A stretch of DNA of 64,000 bases, taken from contig OZ037920.1 in the NCBI GenBank assembly GCA_964035575.1, positions 620,001 to 684,000 of the forward strand, given 5' to 3'. The notes beneath the pieces were generated by a model. The model was not told where the DNA came from, searched no databases, and saw only the letters and a program-made list of their open reading frames with translations. A program made the position numbers and the translations under genes. This DNA comes from Rhynchopus sp. YZ270_cl-10 (taxonomy: Eukaryota; Euglenozoa; Diplonemea; Diplonemida; Diplonemidae). This document shows, one piece after another, positions 46,469-56,778 of this stretch (position 1 is its first letter; the number at the start of each line of letters is the position of its first letter).

Positions 46469-48085
46469 ATGGGACAGTGCTGCTCTAAGGCTGGGGATGA
46501 CGAGACACGCGACACCGCACAGGCACAGGCACACCAGAACGCACCAGACAACACCAGCAGCACGGGGTACCCTGTTATCCATGGGAAGGGTGCGTTGAAG
46601 GACGACCCAAACTTTGCCTTCACCGAGGAGGAGTACACACACAACGGCGCCATTCCCAAGAGGATGCGCACCATCCTCATTGTCGGAGAGACCGGGTCAG
46701 GCAAGAGCACCCTTGTGAATGCCATGGCCAACTGGGCAGCGGGTGTAGGCTACGACGACGCTGTCCGCTACAGAATCGTCAAAGAACCGGTCCAGGACCA
46801 GGCGTTCTCGCAGACACAGAAGGTCACAAAGTATATGGTGGCGTGCGAGAAGTACTCCTTCGTCCTCCGGTTGATTGATACTCCTGGGTTTGGGGATACC
46901 AGCGGTGTGGAGCGCGACGAGCAGATCACACAGAACGTCTACGAGACCCTGCAGAAGGAGGAGGAGATCCATGCTGTGTGCTTTGTGGCTGCGGCGTCGT
47001 CGCCACGGTTGACGGTGACTCAACACTACATCATCAGCAAGGTGCTTACGATGTTTGGAGCGGACGCAGTAGAGAACATCTTCCTTCTCGCAACCTTCGC
47101 AGATGGACGCAAAGCGCAGGTTCTTGAAGCTGTTCAGGCTGCAGGCTTCCCATATGACCCAGAACGTTGCTTCCACTTCAACAACTCAGCGCTCTACGCC
47201 TCCGCAGAAGACCGGAACGAATACAGCCGCAACTTCTGGAATATGGGTACCGACTCCCTCGACCGTTTCTTCGGCCTTCTTGCGCACAAAGAACCATTCA
47301 ATTTGACGCTCACGAAGGATGTATTGGAGACGCAGAAGAAGCTTCAGAACTACGTCGTTTCTATTACCCCACAGGTCATGATTGGTCTGTCAAAAATGGA
47401 CAATTTGACTCAGGTTCTCCAGGATATTAAGTTAAACCGTGCAAAGATCGATGAAAACGCTAACTACGAATATGAGGAGACGGTCCCTAAGGTGGAGAAG
47501 AAGGAGAAGGCGGCGGGGACGTGGAACACACAGTGTATGAAGTGCATTTACGACTGCCACCACGACTGTGAAAAGCAGGACAAAAAGATGTGCTATGTCA
47601 TGGACGATGATGACCGTTGTACGGTGTGTCCCAACAAATGCCACCACTCGGACCACGCGAACCTTGACTACTATTTTGAATGGGGGGTCAAGGTAGTTAC
47701 ATTGGAGTATGACATGAAGAAGCTTCAGCTTGGCAGCGCGAAGGCAGGTCTTTCCCGTTCAGAAGCACTCAAAGAACAGGTCCTCAGCGAAATGGACAAA
47801 GTGTACGCCACAGTGCACAGACTCATGACATCGATCCATGAGGCGCACACAAAGCTCGATGCCATCGCTCTTCGTCCAACCAACCTCCAGTTTGCGGACT
47901 ACGTAAAGCTTCTGATTGAGCAGGAGAAACTCCACAAACGTCCAGGGTTTGACGGAAGGATTGAACAGCTTCACATGATGCTGGAAGGGGCGCAGATTCT
48001 GAATGGTGTTGTTAACAAAGACTACGACCCAGTTGGGGATTGGAAGCAGCGTGTTGAGGCTAAACTCAAGGAGCTTGAGTCATAA
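46469..48085 (+). CDS. Acylated AIG1/septin-like GTPase with cysteine-histidine module
   Basis: The gene is intronless, 538 residues. The start MGQCCSK is a strong signal for N-myristoylation at Gly2 with palmitoylation at Cys4/Cys5, which would hold the protein on a membrane. The G domain has the P-loop GETGSGKST (73-81) and DTPGFGD (137-143), with a long insertion-bearing core as in the AIG1/IRG-like and septin-like TRAFAC GTPases. About 355-400 contains a dense Cys/His cluster (CMKCIYDCHHDC, CTVCPNKCHH) likely to bind zinc. The C-terminal part (about 400-538) is helical. A G4-type NKxD motif is not obvious. Metazoan and bacterial relatives with the same C..C..CH..C cluster exist as far as I recall, but their function is unclear; membrane remodelling or defence are possibilities, not conclusions. 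Confidence 0.8.
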   Translation: MGQCCSKAGDDETRDTAQAQAHQNAPDNTSSTGYPVIHGKGALKDDPNFAFTEEEYTHNGAIPKRMRTILIVGETGSGKSTLVNAMANWAAGVGYDDAVRYRIVKEPVQDQAFSQTQKVTKYMVACEKYSFVLRLIDTPGFGDTSGVERDEQITQNVYETLQKEEEIHAVCFVAAASSPRLTVTQHYIISKVLTMFGADAVENIFLLATFADGRKAQVLEAVQAAGFPYDPERCFHFNNSALYASAEDRNEYSRNFWNMGTDSLDRFFGLLAHKEPFNLTLTKDVLETQKKLQNYVVSITPQVMIGLSKMDNLTQVLQDIKLNRAKIDENANYEYEETVPKVEKKEKAAGTWNTQCMKCIYDCHHDCEKQDKKMCYVMDDDDRCTVCPNKCHHSDHANLDYYFEWGVKVVTLEYDMKKLQLGSAKAGLSRSEALKEQVLSEMDKVYATVHRLMTSIHEAHTKLDAIALRPTNLQFADYVKLLIEQEKLHKRPGFDGRIEQLHMMLEGAQILNGVVNKDYDPVGDWKQRVEAKLKELES

Positions 48086-49306
48086 AAAAAACCCCTTTTT
48101 TGACCCAAAAAAAAAAAAAAAACATATCTTTGGTAAAAGAGCTTCTCGAGTTGAAAACACATTGAGAAAGAGGAGTGGATACACAATGTGATTCATTTAT
48201 CTTCTAAGTTTTCTCCTTCTTTGTTGTTTTTGTTTTGTTTTTGCTGTCCCCATACGCCATTAGGACGTATTTTTCAATTATTATTTTTTTTGTCAAATTT
48301 ACTTTGCCTCCCTTGAGAGGCCCCAAACCTGTATAAAAAAAATATACTCACAAAATATTTGCGAATTCTCCAAAAAAAGGGTGAAAAAGCAAAAAAAAAC
48401 TTTAGACCGCCAATTTTTTTTGGCTAAATTCAACTATCCGCCATTTTATATTTTTCTTTTTGTTTTAGTCTTTTTTCTAGAGGAAGGAGGGTTACTGGAG
48501 TGGGTTGGGAAGCGTGGTGTTAAAGCAAAAAAAAAAAGGACCACCAATCCCAAAACCACTCTCACACAACCGTGGGTGCATTGAGGTTACAAAAGGGGAG
48601 AACAAATGGGATAAAAAACTGGTCGCGGTTTTTCTCCTTCCCTCTGACTCTGCACAATGTTTACTCTCCAAGGAAGGCTGTGTATTGCACACCTTCACCG
48701 CTCTTACTTTATTTATTTTTTCCCCAAGGTGACTAAGCACGAGAGGGCTTTTTTATCCAAAAAAAAACATTTCTATTCCTCTAGACGCTTGCACCAAATA
48801 GGTGCGATTTTGTCTTTTTCAATTTTCATATTCTCTTAAATGTGTGGAAGTAGGCGCATTCAAGGCTTCTGGTTCTTTTCTTTTTTCTTTTTTAGTTCTT
48901 ATTTTTTTTTTTTTTTTTACCAACACAAAAGCATTGCCAAGTGTTCAAACCTATTTGCCTTTTCTTTTCTTTCGTTTTGTTATTTCATTCCCCCAACAAC
49001 AAAGAAAAATGCATACTCTATGCGCCATTCTATTCTGGGGGAGGATATAAACATCTGCCTTACTTTGCCTTTCTTTTCTCCCCTTTTTTCTGGCCACCCT
49101 GTTATTTTTTTTTTTTTTCTTTTTTTTCAAAAAAAAAAAATACACATTTTTTTTAGCATCCTCCCCCCTTCCCTCTCTCTCTCTCTCTCTCTCTCCTCTT
49201 ATCTCACAAAAGGCATCAATAACACAACACAAAACACACCCCCCTTTTTTTCCTTACAAACCCTGTTCTTTTTAATCACTTTTACCGGTTCGGTTTTAAT
49301 ATAACA
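48086..49306. other. A/T-rich intergenic region before eIF3f
   Basis: About 1.2 kb dominated by T and A runs, with a (CT)n tract at about 49172-49198. A truncated AAGGTGACTAAGCACGAGAG repeat lies at 48726-48750. No gene is supported. Confidence 0.6.
48726..48750 (+). repeat. AAGGTGACTAAGC hairpin repeat, truncated copy
   Basis: AAGGTGACTAAGCACGAGAG is exact for the left arm and loop of the family; the right arm is lost after GGCTT. Confidence 0.6.
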
Positions 49307-50817
49307 ATGGTGGATATGGCAAACCCAAAGATCACCATCACGCCGTTGGTGCCGATGAGCGTGATGGACCATCACACAAGGAGAGACTGCAGCAAAGGGA
49401 AGGCGGGGGAGAAGGACGACTCGGCGCAGGTCTTTGGTGCCCTTCTCGGAACGGTTGTGGACGGCACCGTGGAGATCCGTAACTGCTTCCCGGTGAAGAG
49501 TGACACCGCAGCTGGTATCAGCATTGACCTTCAGTTCCAGAACAACATGTTCACCCTCAACCAAAAAAACTACCCTAACGAGCGTATCGTCGGTTGGTAC
49601 TGCACCAGCTACAGCCCCGCGACCTACCGGCCCATCCAGGAGTACTACAGAAAAAGTGTGATGCACTGCCCCGCCATCTGCTTCGTGATGGACCCGCAGC
49701 TCAAAAGCGGAGGGCTTGAGCCGAAGTGCTTCGTGATGTCGTCGTGCACCATCCAGGGAGAAGAAGTGCCGGACCTCTTCAAGCAGATCCCCTTCCAGTG
49801 GAAGGTATGCAGAGGGGCTTTGTCCATGTACAATCCGGCTATGATCTGGCTTTTGTTACCAACCAGCTATGCTTCAGTCTACACTTTCTTTTCAAAATGT
49901 TATATTAACCCTCGGGCAATATTGTCCACATCCCTAACTACCCCTAACTACTTAAACCACTTAAACCACACAGTGCCGCAGCGCATCGGAGAAGGTCGCC
50001 ATGGACACGATGATCTCGAACCGCCACAAGGTGCTTGCCCCGCTTCTTGAGGGCCTCCCCACGCAGCTGCACACCGATGACCTTCAGAGCTGCTCCAAGC
50101 AGAGACCGACGGCGCGTGGACACACCACCACCAGAGAAGGCGAGCGTGCAAGCTTCGAGACAACACACAAGCACCTTCTGCAGATCCAGGCGGTGCTGAA
50201 GAAGTCGCTCGACTACACAAGCAGCGTCATCGAGGGCAAGGAGGGTGAGAACCCCGCCATCGGCCGCGAGCTGCTCAACCTCGTCCAGTCCATGCCCCCT
50301 GTCGCAACCGACGCGTTCGACAAGCTTTTCAACAGCACCACACAGGACATGCTCATGGTGAACTACCTTGCCAAGCTTACACAGACCCAGGTGCACCTTA
50401 TGGAACGACTCCACGTGTACGTCCCGGAGGTGAAGGCGGACCAGAGAAAGTATGTCTTCATGTCTTTTATACAGTGTACCAAGAAACATGAAATACCATT
50501 ATAACACAACACCATTGAAAAGTGGAGATTGCCCACAACTGTGTACACAACAGAAGGCAACTGCATTACTCCAATTTATCAAAAAAAACGTAGTGGAGTT
50601 CATCCTCGGGTGTCTACACTAATACAAACCAAGTTTTCAAAAAACGAAAGAAGAGGTTGAGGACGACTTCCGCCTATATATTATAAGTGCATTAGCCTTT
50701 GGGCGACATTGAGTACAGATCCTGTATTAGCAGGTGATTGTCGACACAAAAAAAAATTAACCACCTCACAGCGAGCGCAACAACAACAACAACAACCGCA
50801 ACAACGAGCGTGACTGA
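49307..50817 (+). CDS. Translation initiation factor eIF3 subunit f, three exons
   Basis: Exons 49307-49804, 49974-50449 and 50772-50817 join (phases 0, 2) to 339 residues. The MPN domain spans about 10-150 (VFGALLGTVVDGTVEIRNCF, NERIVGWYCTSYS). It lacks the metal-binding JAMM histidines of active deubiquitinases, as expected for an MPN- subunit. The second half has the eIF3f landmarks VATDAFDKLFNSTTQDMLMV and YLAKLTQTQVHLMERL, in place of the human SNINDLLMVTYLANLTQSQ. The last exon adds an Asn-rich tail with six Asn in a row. eIF3f is part of the eIF3 complex that brings mRNA to the 40S ribosome. A second in-frame Met at 49316 is an alternative start. The second intron is full of repeats shared with the kelch gene. 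Confidence 0.88.
50518..50748 (+). repeat. Composite intron-associated repeat in eIF3f intron 2
   Basis: Three repeated pieces follow one another. GTGGAGATTGCCCACAACTG (shared with 4420-4490) is followed by TAGTGGAG and CTACACTAATACAAACC (shared with 13391 and 62081). The third piece, TTAGCCTTTGGGCGACATTG to AGGTGATTGTCGA (50693-50740), is shared with 62013-62063, in kelch intron 4, where the order of the last two pieces is reversed. Confidence 0.75.
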
Positions 50818-52002
50818 ATGTAGTCAATTTTTTGTTTTGTTCCCTTTCCCTACCCCCCCTTTTTTTGATGAAATTTGAGTCTTGTGGCTTTTACTAAGCC
50901 AGAGCAACAGCCCCTCTCTCCCGGTTATTCTGTGGTGAGAGCGTGTGTGTTTGTAGGGGTTATGCAGTGTAGTGAAAGGGAATATCGAGGGGGGTAGAAA
51001 AAAAAAGAAAAGAAAAAGAAAATAAAACACAAAAAAAAAAAAAAAGCCCCAAAATAAGAGTGATGGGAAGTCGATCAAATATGGTAGTTTTTTTTTATCC
51101 CCCCCCCTGTTTTTCGATTCTTTTGTTATTTTGCTTTTCCTTCTCTCTCGTTAAAAAAGGGATACTGCAAATTTTCAAAAAAAAAACATTTCCGTTCTTT
51201 TTGGTCTTTTTAAAACCCGCATGGTTCTCTGATAGGAAGAGGGGGAACACAGCGTCACTCTTTACACACAGTATTATAGTATATTTTTTTTCGTTCTTTA
51301 TTTTTGTTTTGGAACAAAAAAATCTGTGTTTGAATGTCAGGCGACGCGCGTAGGAGAAGAAGTAAAAAAAAAGAAAAGAAAAACAAAACCAAAAAGTCTC
51401 ACTTTTCACCCCTTTTCACCCCCCTTCCTTGAAACGATCATTTAGAGGACATTTTTTAACACGTTACGGTGTCAGGAGGAGGGGCTTTTTTCCTCCCCTC
51501 CACGTCTCTGTTTTTTTGTGTCCACCCATTACCTTTTTCTATAAGGCATACCAAGTATAAGGCTTGGCATCATCCTCCTACCAACCCTTTTTTTTTTCTT
51601 CTTTTTCTTTTTTTTTTCCCCCTGATATTTCGTCCCGTGGACACCTAGACGTATATTTGTCATAGTAAGGGTGGGTGGTATCTACTGAAGCCCATTCACT
51701 CCTTCAATTATTTTTTAAAAATTCGTACAAAAACAAAGACAATCAAGAGAGAGGAAGTAACACGGAACCCTGAGGGGGTCAGGGAGGGGAATTCGAAAAA
51801 AAAAAACACGAGGGGGAAAAAAAAAAAGGAGGGTAGCAACAAAATTGTTCCTATCCTGATTATTTTATAAAAAAAAAGAGAGAGGCACAGAAGGGGGGGA
51901 AATGGGGTGAAAAGAAACCCAAGGATGAGGCAGCTATAGCAAAAAAAAATCTTTGTCTATTTGTTTCACCAGAACGTCCTCTTCACACACACACATACAC
52001 AA

Positions 52003-52106
52003 GTGGGCCATACTCCGTTCAGGCGTTACCCACTCTAAACCCGTTATCAAACACACATACACACACACCCTCTTGGGGCCATATTCTGCGCAAGAATTAC
52101 CCCTAT
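52003..52106 (+). repeat. Short dispersed motif pair (second locus)
   Basis: GGGCCATACTCCGTTCAGGC (52003) and GGCCATATTCTGCGCAAGAA (52078) both end in TTACCC. The same two variants lie at 10015-10105 in the opposite order. Confidence 0.65.
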
Positions 52107-52340
52107 TGTATCAAACACACACATCGAGGGGTTTTTTTTGTGGTATCAAGCATTGCCGAATAGAAATGGAAAACGACGGATGGTGCGTGCCCGCTTTAGC
52201 GTATTGGTTTTCCACTAACATCACTCACATTCATCAGTGAAAAACACAAACCTTTTGCGGTGCGATAAACGAAAAAGTGTTTTCTTTATTTCATTTAACT
52301 GTCATATCCTGAAGTCGTTTTCTATTTTTCATCTTTTTTA

Positions 52341-52378
52341 CTATACCTTCTATTCAGTAGAATAGTTAGTATATGAAG
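52341..52378 (+). repeat. Small hairpin related to 14838-14872
   Basis: CTATACCTTCTATTCAGTAG then AATAG and GTATATGAAG share the CAGTAGAA core and flanks with the hairpin at 14838-14872. Confidence 0.45.
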
Positions 52379-52435
52379 CAATCTTTTTTAGCCCCCTTTT
52401 CTTTTCACTTCCACCTACCTCCTTCACATCCTCCC

Positions 52436-52437
52436 AG
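52436..52437 (+). promoter_or_regulatory. Candidate spliced-leader acceptor for gamma-tubulin
   Basis: A T/C-rich run of about 40 bases ends in CCCAG 54 bases before the start codon. Inference, as for the other acceptors. Confidence 0.4.
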
Positions 52438-52491
52438 GTGGACACAACCACCACCACACCGAACAAAACCCCTTCCCCAAAGCAAAAAAAA

Positions 52492-54224
52492 ATGCCGCGT
52501 GAGCTATGCAACCTGATGGTGGGGCAGTGCGGCAACCAGGTGGGCAGCTCCTTCTGGCAGCAGCTCTGTCTCGAGCACGGCATCGGCGACGACGGAGCGC
52601 TGCAGCCCTTCGCAACGGAAGACGCAGGCGACTGCAAGGATGTCTTCTTCTATCAGGCAGACGACCACAAATACGTTCCCAGGGCGCTCCTCATTGACCT
52701 GGAGCCTAGAGTCATCAAGGGCATACAAAAGGGCCATCAAAGAGACCTATTCAACCCAGAAAATATGTTCCACCAGCAGGATGGGGCTGGGAACAACTGG
52801 GCAAACGGGTATGTTTTGTGATGAGAGTTTTTTTAAAGGGGTGGAGTGTAGAAAAAGTTTTGTGAAAGTAACCCTAGTTTCCTCTCGGTTTTCAGTGTGC
52901 GGTATAAACACATTCCTTCTCGTCACAGATTCAGCACCGGGCAGAACATCTCCGAAACCATCAACGAAATGATCTCGCGTGAGGTAGAAGGGAGCGACTC
53001 CTTCGAAGGGTATGCACTACACACACCACACCAAAAGGACGGGCCGCAACATTTTTTTCCGCGCAGTGAATTAAGAAACTAGACAAAAAGAAAGCCAACG
53101 TCCAGTTACAGTATTTCACCTTATTTCACCTGCCAAACAGATGTTTACCCCTATTTGGCTGCGTTCGGCGAAAAAAAATACTGTTATTTTTATTGTTATC
53201 AAGATCAGTTGGCGGATGATATTGTCAAGTTTTTTTTTTTAACCACATTTTTTAACTCCTTATTCGTAGGTTCATCATGACGCATTCCATTGCTGGAGGA
53301 ACCGGGTCGGGGCTGGGGTCGTTTATCTTGGAGGACCTGAGCGACCACTGGCCGAAGAAGCTGGTGCAGACCTACTCGGTGTTCCCTGCAAACTCGAAGT
53401 GCGGGGGCGGCGACAACGTGGTGGTGCAGGCGTACAACAGCTTGCTCACCCTCAAGCGTCTCACGCTGTGTGCCGACAGCGTCGTGGTGCTCGACAACAA
53501 CGCCCTCGACCGCATCGCAGAAGACACCATGAAGAACACCGCCAACCAGGAGCAGGTCAACAAGCTCGTTGCGACTGTCATGGCCGCGTCCACAGCAACC
53601 CTACGCTACCCCGGCTACATGAACAACGGCCTCGAAGACCTCATCGCCTCGCTCATCCCCCTCCCCAGAACGCATTTCCTCATGACCGGATACACCCCCC
53701 TCTCCATGCAGGACCGTGCCCTCAACCCTGTTGCCTCTGTCCGCAAAACCAGTGTCCTCGACGTCATCACCCGCCTCTTGAACCCCAAAAACAACATGGT
53801 CAGTGTGTCCACCGCGAACGGTGTGTACATGTCAATTCAATGCATTTTGCAGGGAGAAGTGGATCCGAGTGAGGTGCATCAGTCGTTGGTGAGGTTGCAG
53901 TCGAGGGATTTGCGGTTCATTCCGTGGGGTCCTGCGGGGTGTCAAATAGCGCTGTCCAGGAAGTCGCCGTACATTAACACTTCACACCGTGTGTCGGGAC
54001 TGCTTTTGACGAACCATACATCTATCTCGTCTCTCTTCAAGAGGATCCTTAACCAATACAAGCAGCTTATGGGGCGTGGCGCGTTCTTGAAGAACTACCG
54101 CGAATTCGACCCGTTCAGAGAAAACCTCGATGAGTTTACAGACAGCGAAGAAGTCGTTGAATCCCTCATCAAAGATTACGAAAGCGCGGCAACCGAAAAC
54201 TTCCTGCAAGACGCAGGGTTCTAG
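52492..54224 (+). CDS. Gamma-tubulin, three exons
   Basis: Exons 52492-52808, 52929-53009 and 53270-54224 join (phases 2, 2) to 450 residues, the normal length. [18 protein letters not shown], the gamma-specific [29 protein letters not shown] block, NNWANGFSTG across the first intron, GGTGSGLGS (GTP loop) and [17 protein letters not shown] identify it clearly. Gamma-tubulin nucleates microtubules at basal bodies and spindle poles. An in-frame GTG upstream is not the start, since the family begins MPRE. Both introns interrupt glycine codons and have GTATGT and GTATGC donors. There is a small glycine-rich change in the loop NSKCGGGDN, where the human protein has NQDEMSD. Confidence 0.97.
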
Positions 54225-54753
54225 AGGGAAAGGTTGGGGAAGAGAGAGAGAGAAGATTTTTTAACTATGCAGTCAATACAACAAACACCGGTGGGGTGAA
54301 AAAAAACTAAGGTGGGTTTTTGGGATTTCAAGACAAAGGAAGTTTTTTATTGTACCCCCATCGATGTTTGTTGTGTTTACTGTATTTTTGCGGATTTAGG
54401 ATTGGGTATGGCACATCCGTCTACACTATGAGGACGATGTTTTTTAAAAAATAGTTTTTCCAAAAAAAATCCATTCCACAAAAGAGGTTTTAGTCTCGGA
54501 ATAAAAGCTGTTTTGAGGTTTTTTTTTTGGTTTTGGGGGGTGAGATGAAGAAGACGAAGAAAACAAAAAAGGGGGAAGGAGGGGGGAAAGGGGAAAGTGA
54601 CGACATGGCAGGGTGGGGGGGAAAAAAGGGGGAAGTGGAAAGAGCGTTTTTGAACTCTCTTTCTTTTTGCTTTTCTACCCATTTTTTTCTTCTTCTCTCG
54701 AAAGGATGTTTGAATTACTTTGTACATTTTTTTTTTTGGCCGCAGGGTACTTT

Positions 54754-54818
54754 GTGCTTTCATCCGGGGCTGGCATCATACAGTGGGTCAGTCGAGGTGC
54801 CTGCATTAATAACTTCAC
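54754..54818 (+). repeat. GTGCTTTCATCCGG repeat, copy 1
   Basis: GTGCTTTCATCCGG, then CTGGCATCATACAGTGGGTC and GAGGTGCCTGCATTAATAAC are shared with 55601-55670. Confidence 0.75.
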
Positions 54819-55067
54819 TTTTTCCCTCTGCCTAAGGTGCCTAGTCTTATCTCCTTTGCTCTCGCTATTTTCAGTACTACCTCCGCCCCCATCCCCACCC
54901 CCACCTACTCCCCAAGACCCTCCCCACATCGGTCGGTGTGGTTAGATTATTTTGTTGATTTGTGTATTTGGTTGTTGTTGTTTTTTTTGTAGCTTTCCTA
55001 TCGTTCTGAGAATACACTTAAAACACCTCTGTTTTACCTTTTATGGATCAAATGAACGAAAAAAATG

Positions 55068-55154
55068 GAGTGTAGAACTGCATGGTTGGGGGGGTCCATC
55101 CCACCGTTTTATATACCATACACTGTTCATGAGGATTTTTTTTTGTATTTCAAG
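55068..55154 (+). repeat. GTAGGACTGCATGGT repeat, diverged copy 4
   Basis: It runs from GTGTAGAACTGCATGGTTGG through ATACACTGTTCATGAGG to TTTTTGTATTTCAAG. It is the most diverged copy. Confidence 0.7.
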
Positions 55155-55225
55155 AAAAAAAAATTGTTTCTTTTGGAACAAAGAAAAGGAGTACAGAACG
55201 ATAGGCTATAAATATTACAATAATA

Positions 55226-55315
55226 CAGTGGTTAAACAAAGTTTACGCCTAAACTAAAGGCGGAATTGAAATCGATGGCGGAAATTACTTTAGGCGGAAC
55301 TTTGTTTAACCACTG
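55226..55315. mobile_element. TA-flanked MITE, 90 bp
   Basis: The ends CAGTGGTTAAACAAAGTT (left) and AACTTTGTTTAACCACTG (right) are exact 18 bp inverted repeats. They continue imperfectly through a CGCCTAAA / TTTAGGCG block. TA flanks both sides (55224-55225, 55316-55317), as in the Tc1/mariner superfamily. There is no coding capacity. Confidence 0.85.
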
Positions 55316-55545
55316 TACCACCTTTTTTTAAAAATGCTGAACAACAAAAAAAAAACGTAGAATCCAACGGTAAAAAACACACAGGGTTTCACCCTGATAA
55401 GAGAAAATTATACACTTCATATCTTTCTATGGCTATACGCTAAGGCAGGTATTGATGCTGTGAAGAGAGACAAAACATTTCTTAGCATTTTGCCCAGCCT
55501 TAGTACAAGGCCCGACGTATTTACCTACTGTGGTACATTTTCTTT

Positions 55546-55592
55546 GATAAGGTGACTAAGCACGAAAGGCTTAGGTTCATCTTATAAACTTT
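55546..55592 (+). repeat. AAGGTGACTAAGC hairpin repeat, copy 3
   Basis: GATAAGGTGACTAAGCACGA, then AAGGCTTAGGTTCATCTTAT and AAACTTTTC. It sits directly before a GTGCTTTCATCCGG repeat. Confidence 0.8.
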
Positions 55593-55600
55593 TCTTTCTT

Positions 55601-55670
55601 TGTGCTTTCATCCGGATGGCTGGCATCGTACAGTGGGTCAGTCGGAGGTGCCTGCATTAATAACCACAGT
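55601..55670 (+). repeat. GTGCTTTCATCCGG repeat, copy 2
   Basis: GTGCTTTCATCCGG, then GCTGGCATCGTACAGTGGGT and GAGGTGCCTGCATTAATAAC match copy 1 at 54754-54818. Confidence 0.75.
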
Positions 55671-55873
55671 TTTCATTAAAAGGATGCATGTCGGGTGGAG
55701 GAGGGGGTTGGGCATGTGCCAAAGAAGGGTGCAACTGGCCGCTGTGTTCTATAAGCACAGTGGTGGTTTCTTTCTGTGCAGCGTTGTTTCCATCTCATAG
55801 AGAAGCTTTCGAAGCAAAAAAAGGGGGAATGGGGGTTTTTAAATCGTTCTGAAAATATTGACGTACGGTCGAA

Positions 55874-56519
55874 GCCTGACGCAGCATCAAGGACCTGCCG
55901 CCCCCTTCTGGGGCTGGTGGGATAATACTGCTGCAAGACGCATCCACACCCACACACCTCACAACCACAACCTTGCGTATGATGACCAACTGTAACACAA
56001 AACACATCGTACTGGAGCTGCTTCTGGGAGTTCCCAGATCACGTGCTGCAGAGTGACCGAGAGAACACAGTTGAGACGGCATCGTCTGACGCTTCTTGTC
56101 TTTTCCTGTTGTGCATGGTGTCGGTGGGTGGTGGGTTGGGGAGGGCAGGTGAGGGGAGGGAGTGGATGAGCGAAATGCAAACAGCACAGGTGCCACGGAA
56201 GTCCCCTTCCTCTTAGGGACAGTCTTCCACCAGTCCTCGTTGCGAGACAAGGATGGTTTCTCTGGAGTGAGTGTTGATCAGCAAAAAGGCGTGTTTTCAT
56301 AGTCCCTCACGTGTGCCCAACTTACAGCAAATGGGCGTGAGGTCTCCCAAGGGCGCAAGAAAAGATCACATCACATCACACTCAAAATGATGACAGTTTT
56401 TCATCTGGATCCAACACCTACCCCTTTGTGGGGCTGACGATACACTGAAAATCAAAACGAGCTTTTTAACAGTCTGAACACCACCCCCACCACACACCAC
56501 TTCCAAGAAAGATGATGAG
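55874..56519. repeat. Permuted repeat family, copy 2 (order A-B)
   Basis: Block A (CCTGACGCAGCATCAAGG to TTGCGAGACAAGGATG, 55874-56256) is joined without a gap to block B (CTGGAGTGAGTGTTGATC to AACAGTCTGAACAC). It ends with an ACCACTTCCAAGAAAGATGA tail that is shared with copy 3. The block order is the reverse of copy 1. Confidence 0.85.
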
Positions 56520-56574
56520 GGGGACAACGTTGTCAATGGGAGAAGAAGAGTACAGGAGGAGAGGGTGCGTTTTT

Positions 56575-56622
56575 GTTAGGTGACTAAACAACGAGAGTCT
56601 TAGGATCATCTTATAAACGTTT
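56575..56622 (+). repeat. AAGGTGACTAAGC hairpin repeat, copy 4
   Basis: TTAGGTGACTAAACAACGAG, then AGTCTTAGGATCATCTTATA. The stem is largely kept. Confidence 0.75.
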
Positions 56623-56778
56623 CTCTCTTTTTTTTTTGAGCTTTTTTTTCACACCATTATACCAAACCCCACCTATGCCCAACTTTACCTGAAAACTTTA
56701 CACCAAACATCACACAGTACACGACACACACTACCCCCCCTAAAAAACCCCACCCTTTTTTTTGCTATTTCCTCTCCT

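Larger units (their letters stand above)
50818..52491. other. A/T-rich intergenic region before gamma-tubulin
   Basis: About 1.7 kb of homopolymer-rich sequence without a supported gene. It holds the motif pair at 52003-52106, a small hairpin at 52341-52378, and a T/C-rich leader ending in CAG at 52435-52437. Confidence 0.6.
54225..56778. other. Repeat-rich intergenic region between gamma-tubulin and kelch genes
   Basis: About 2.55 kb. It holds two copies of a TCCGG...CTGGCATC repeat (54754, 55601), a GTAGGACTGCATGGT-type repeat (55068), a 90 bp TA-flanked element (55226), two hairpin repeats (55546, 56575) and permuted repeat copy 2 (55874-56519). No gene is supported. Confidence 0.7.
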
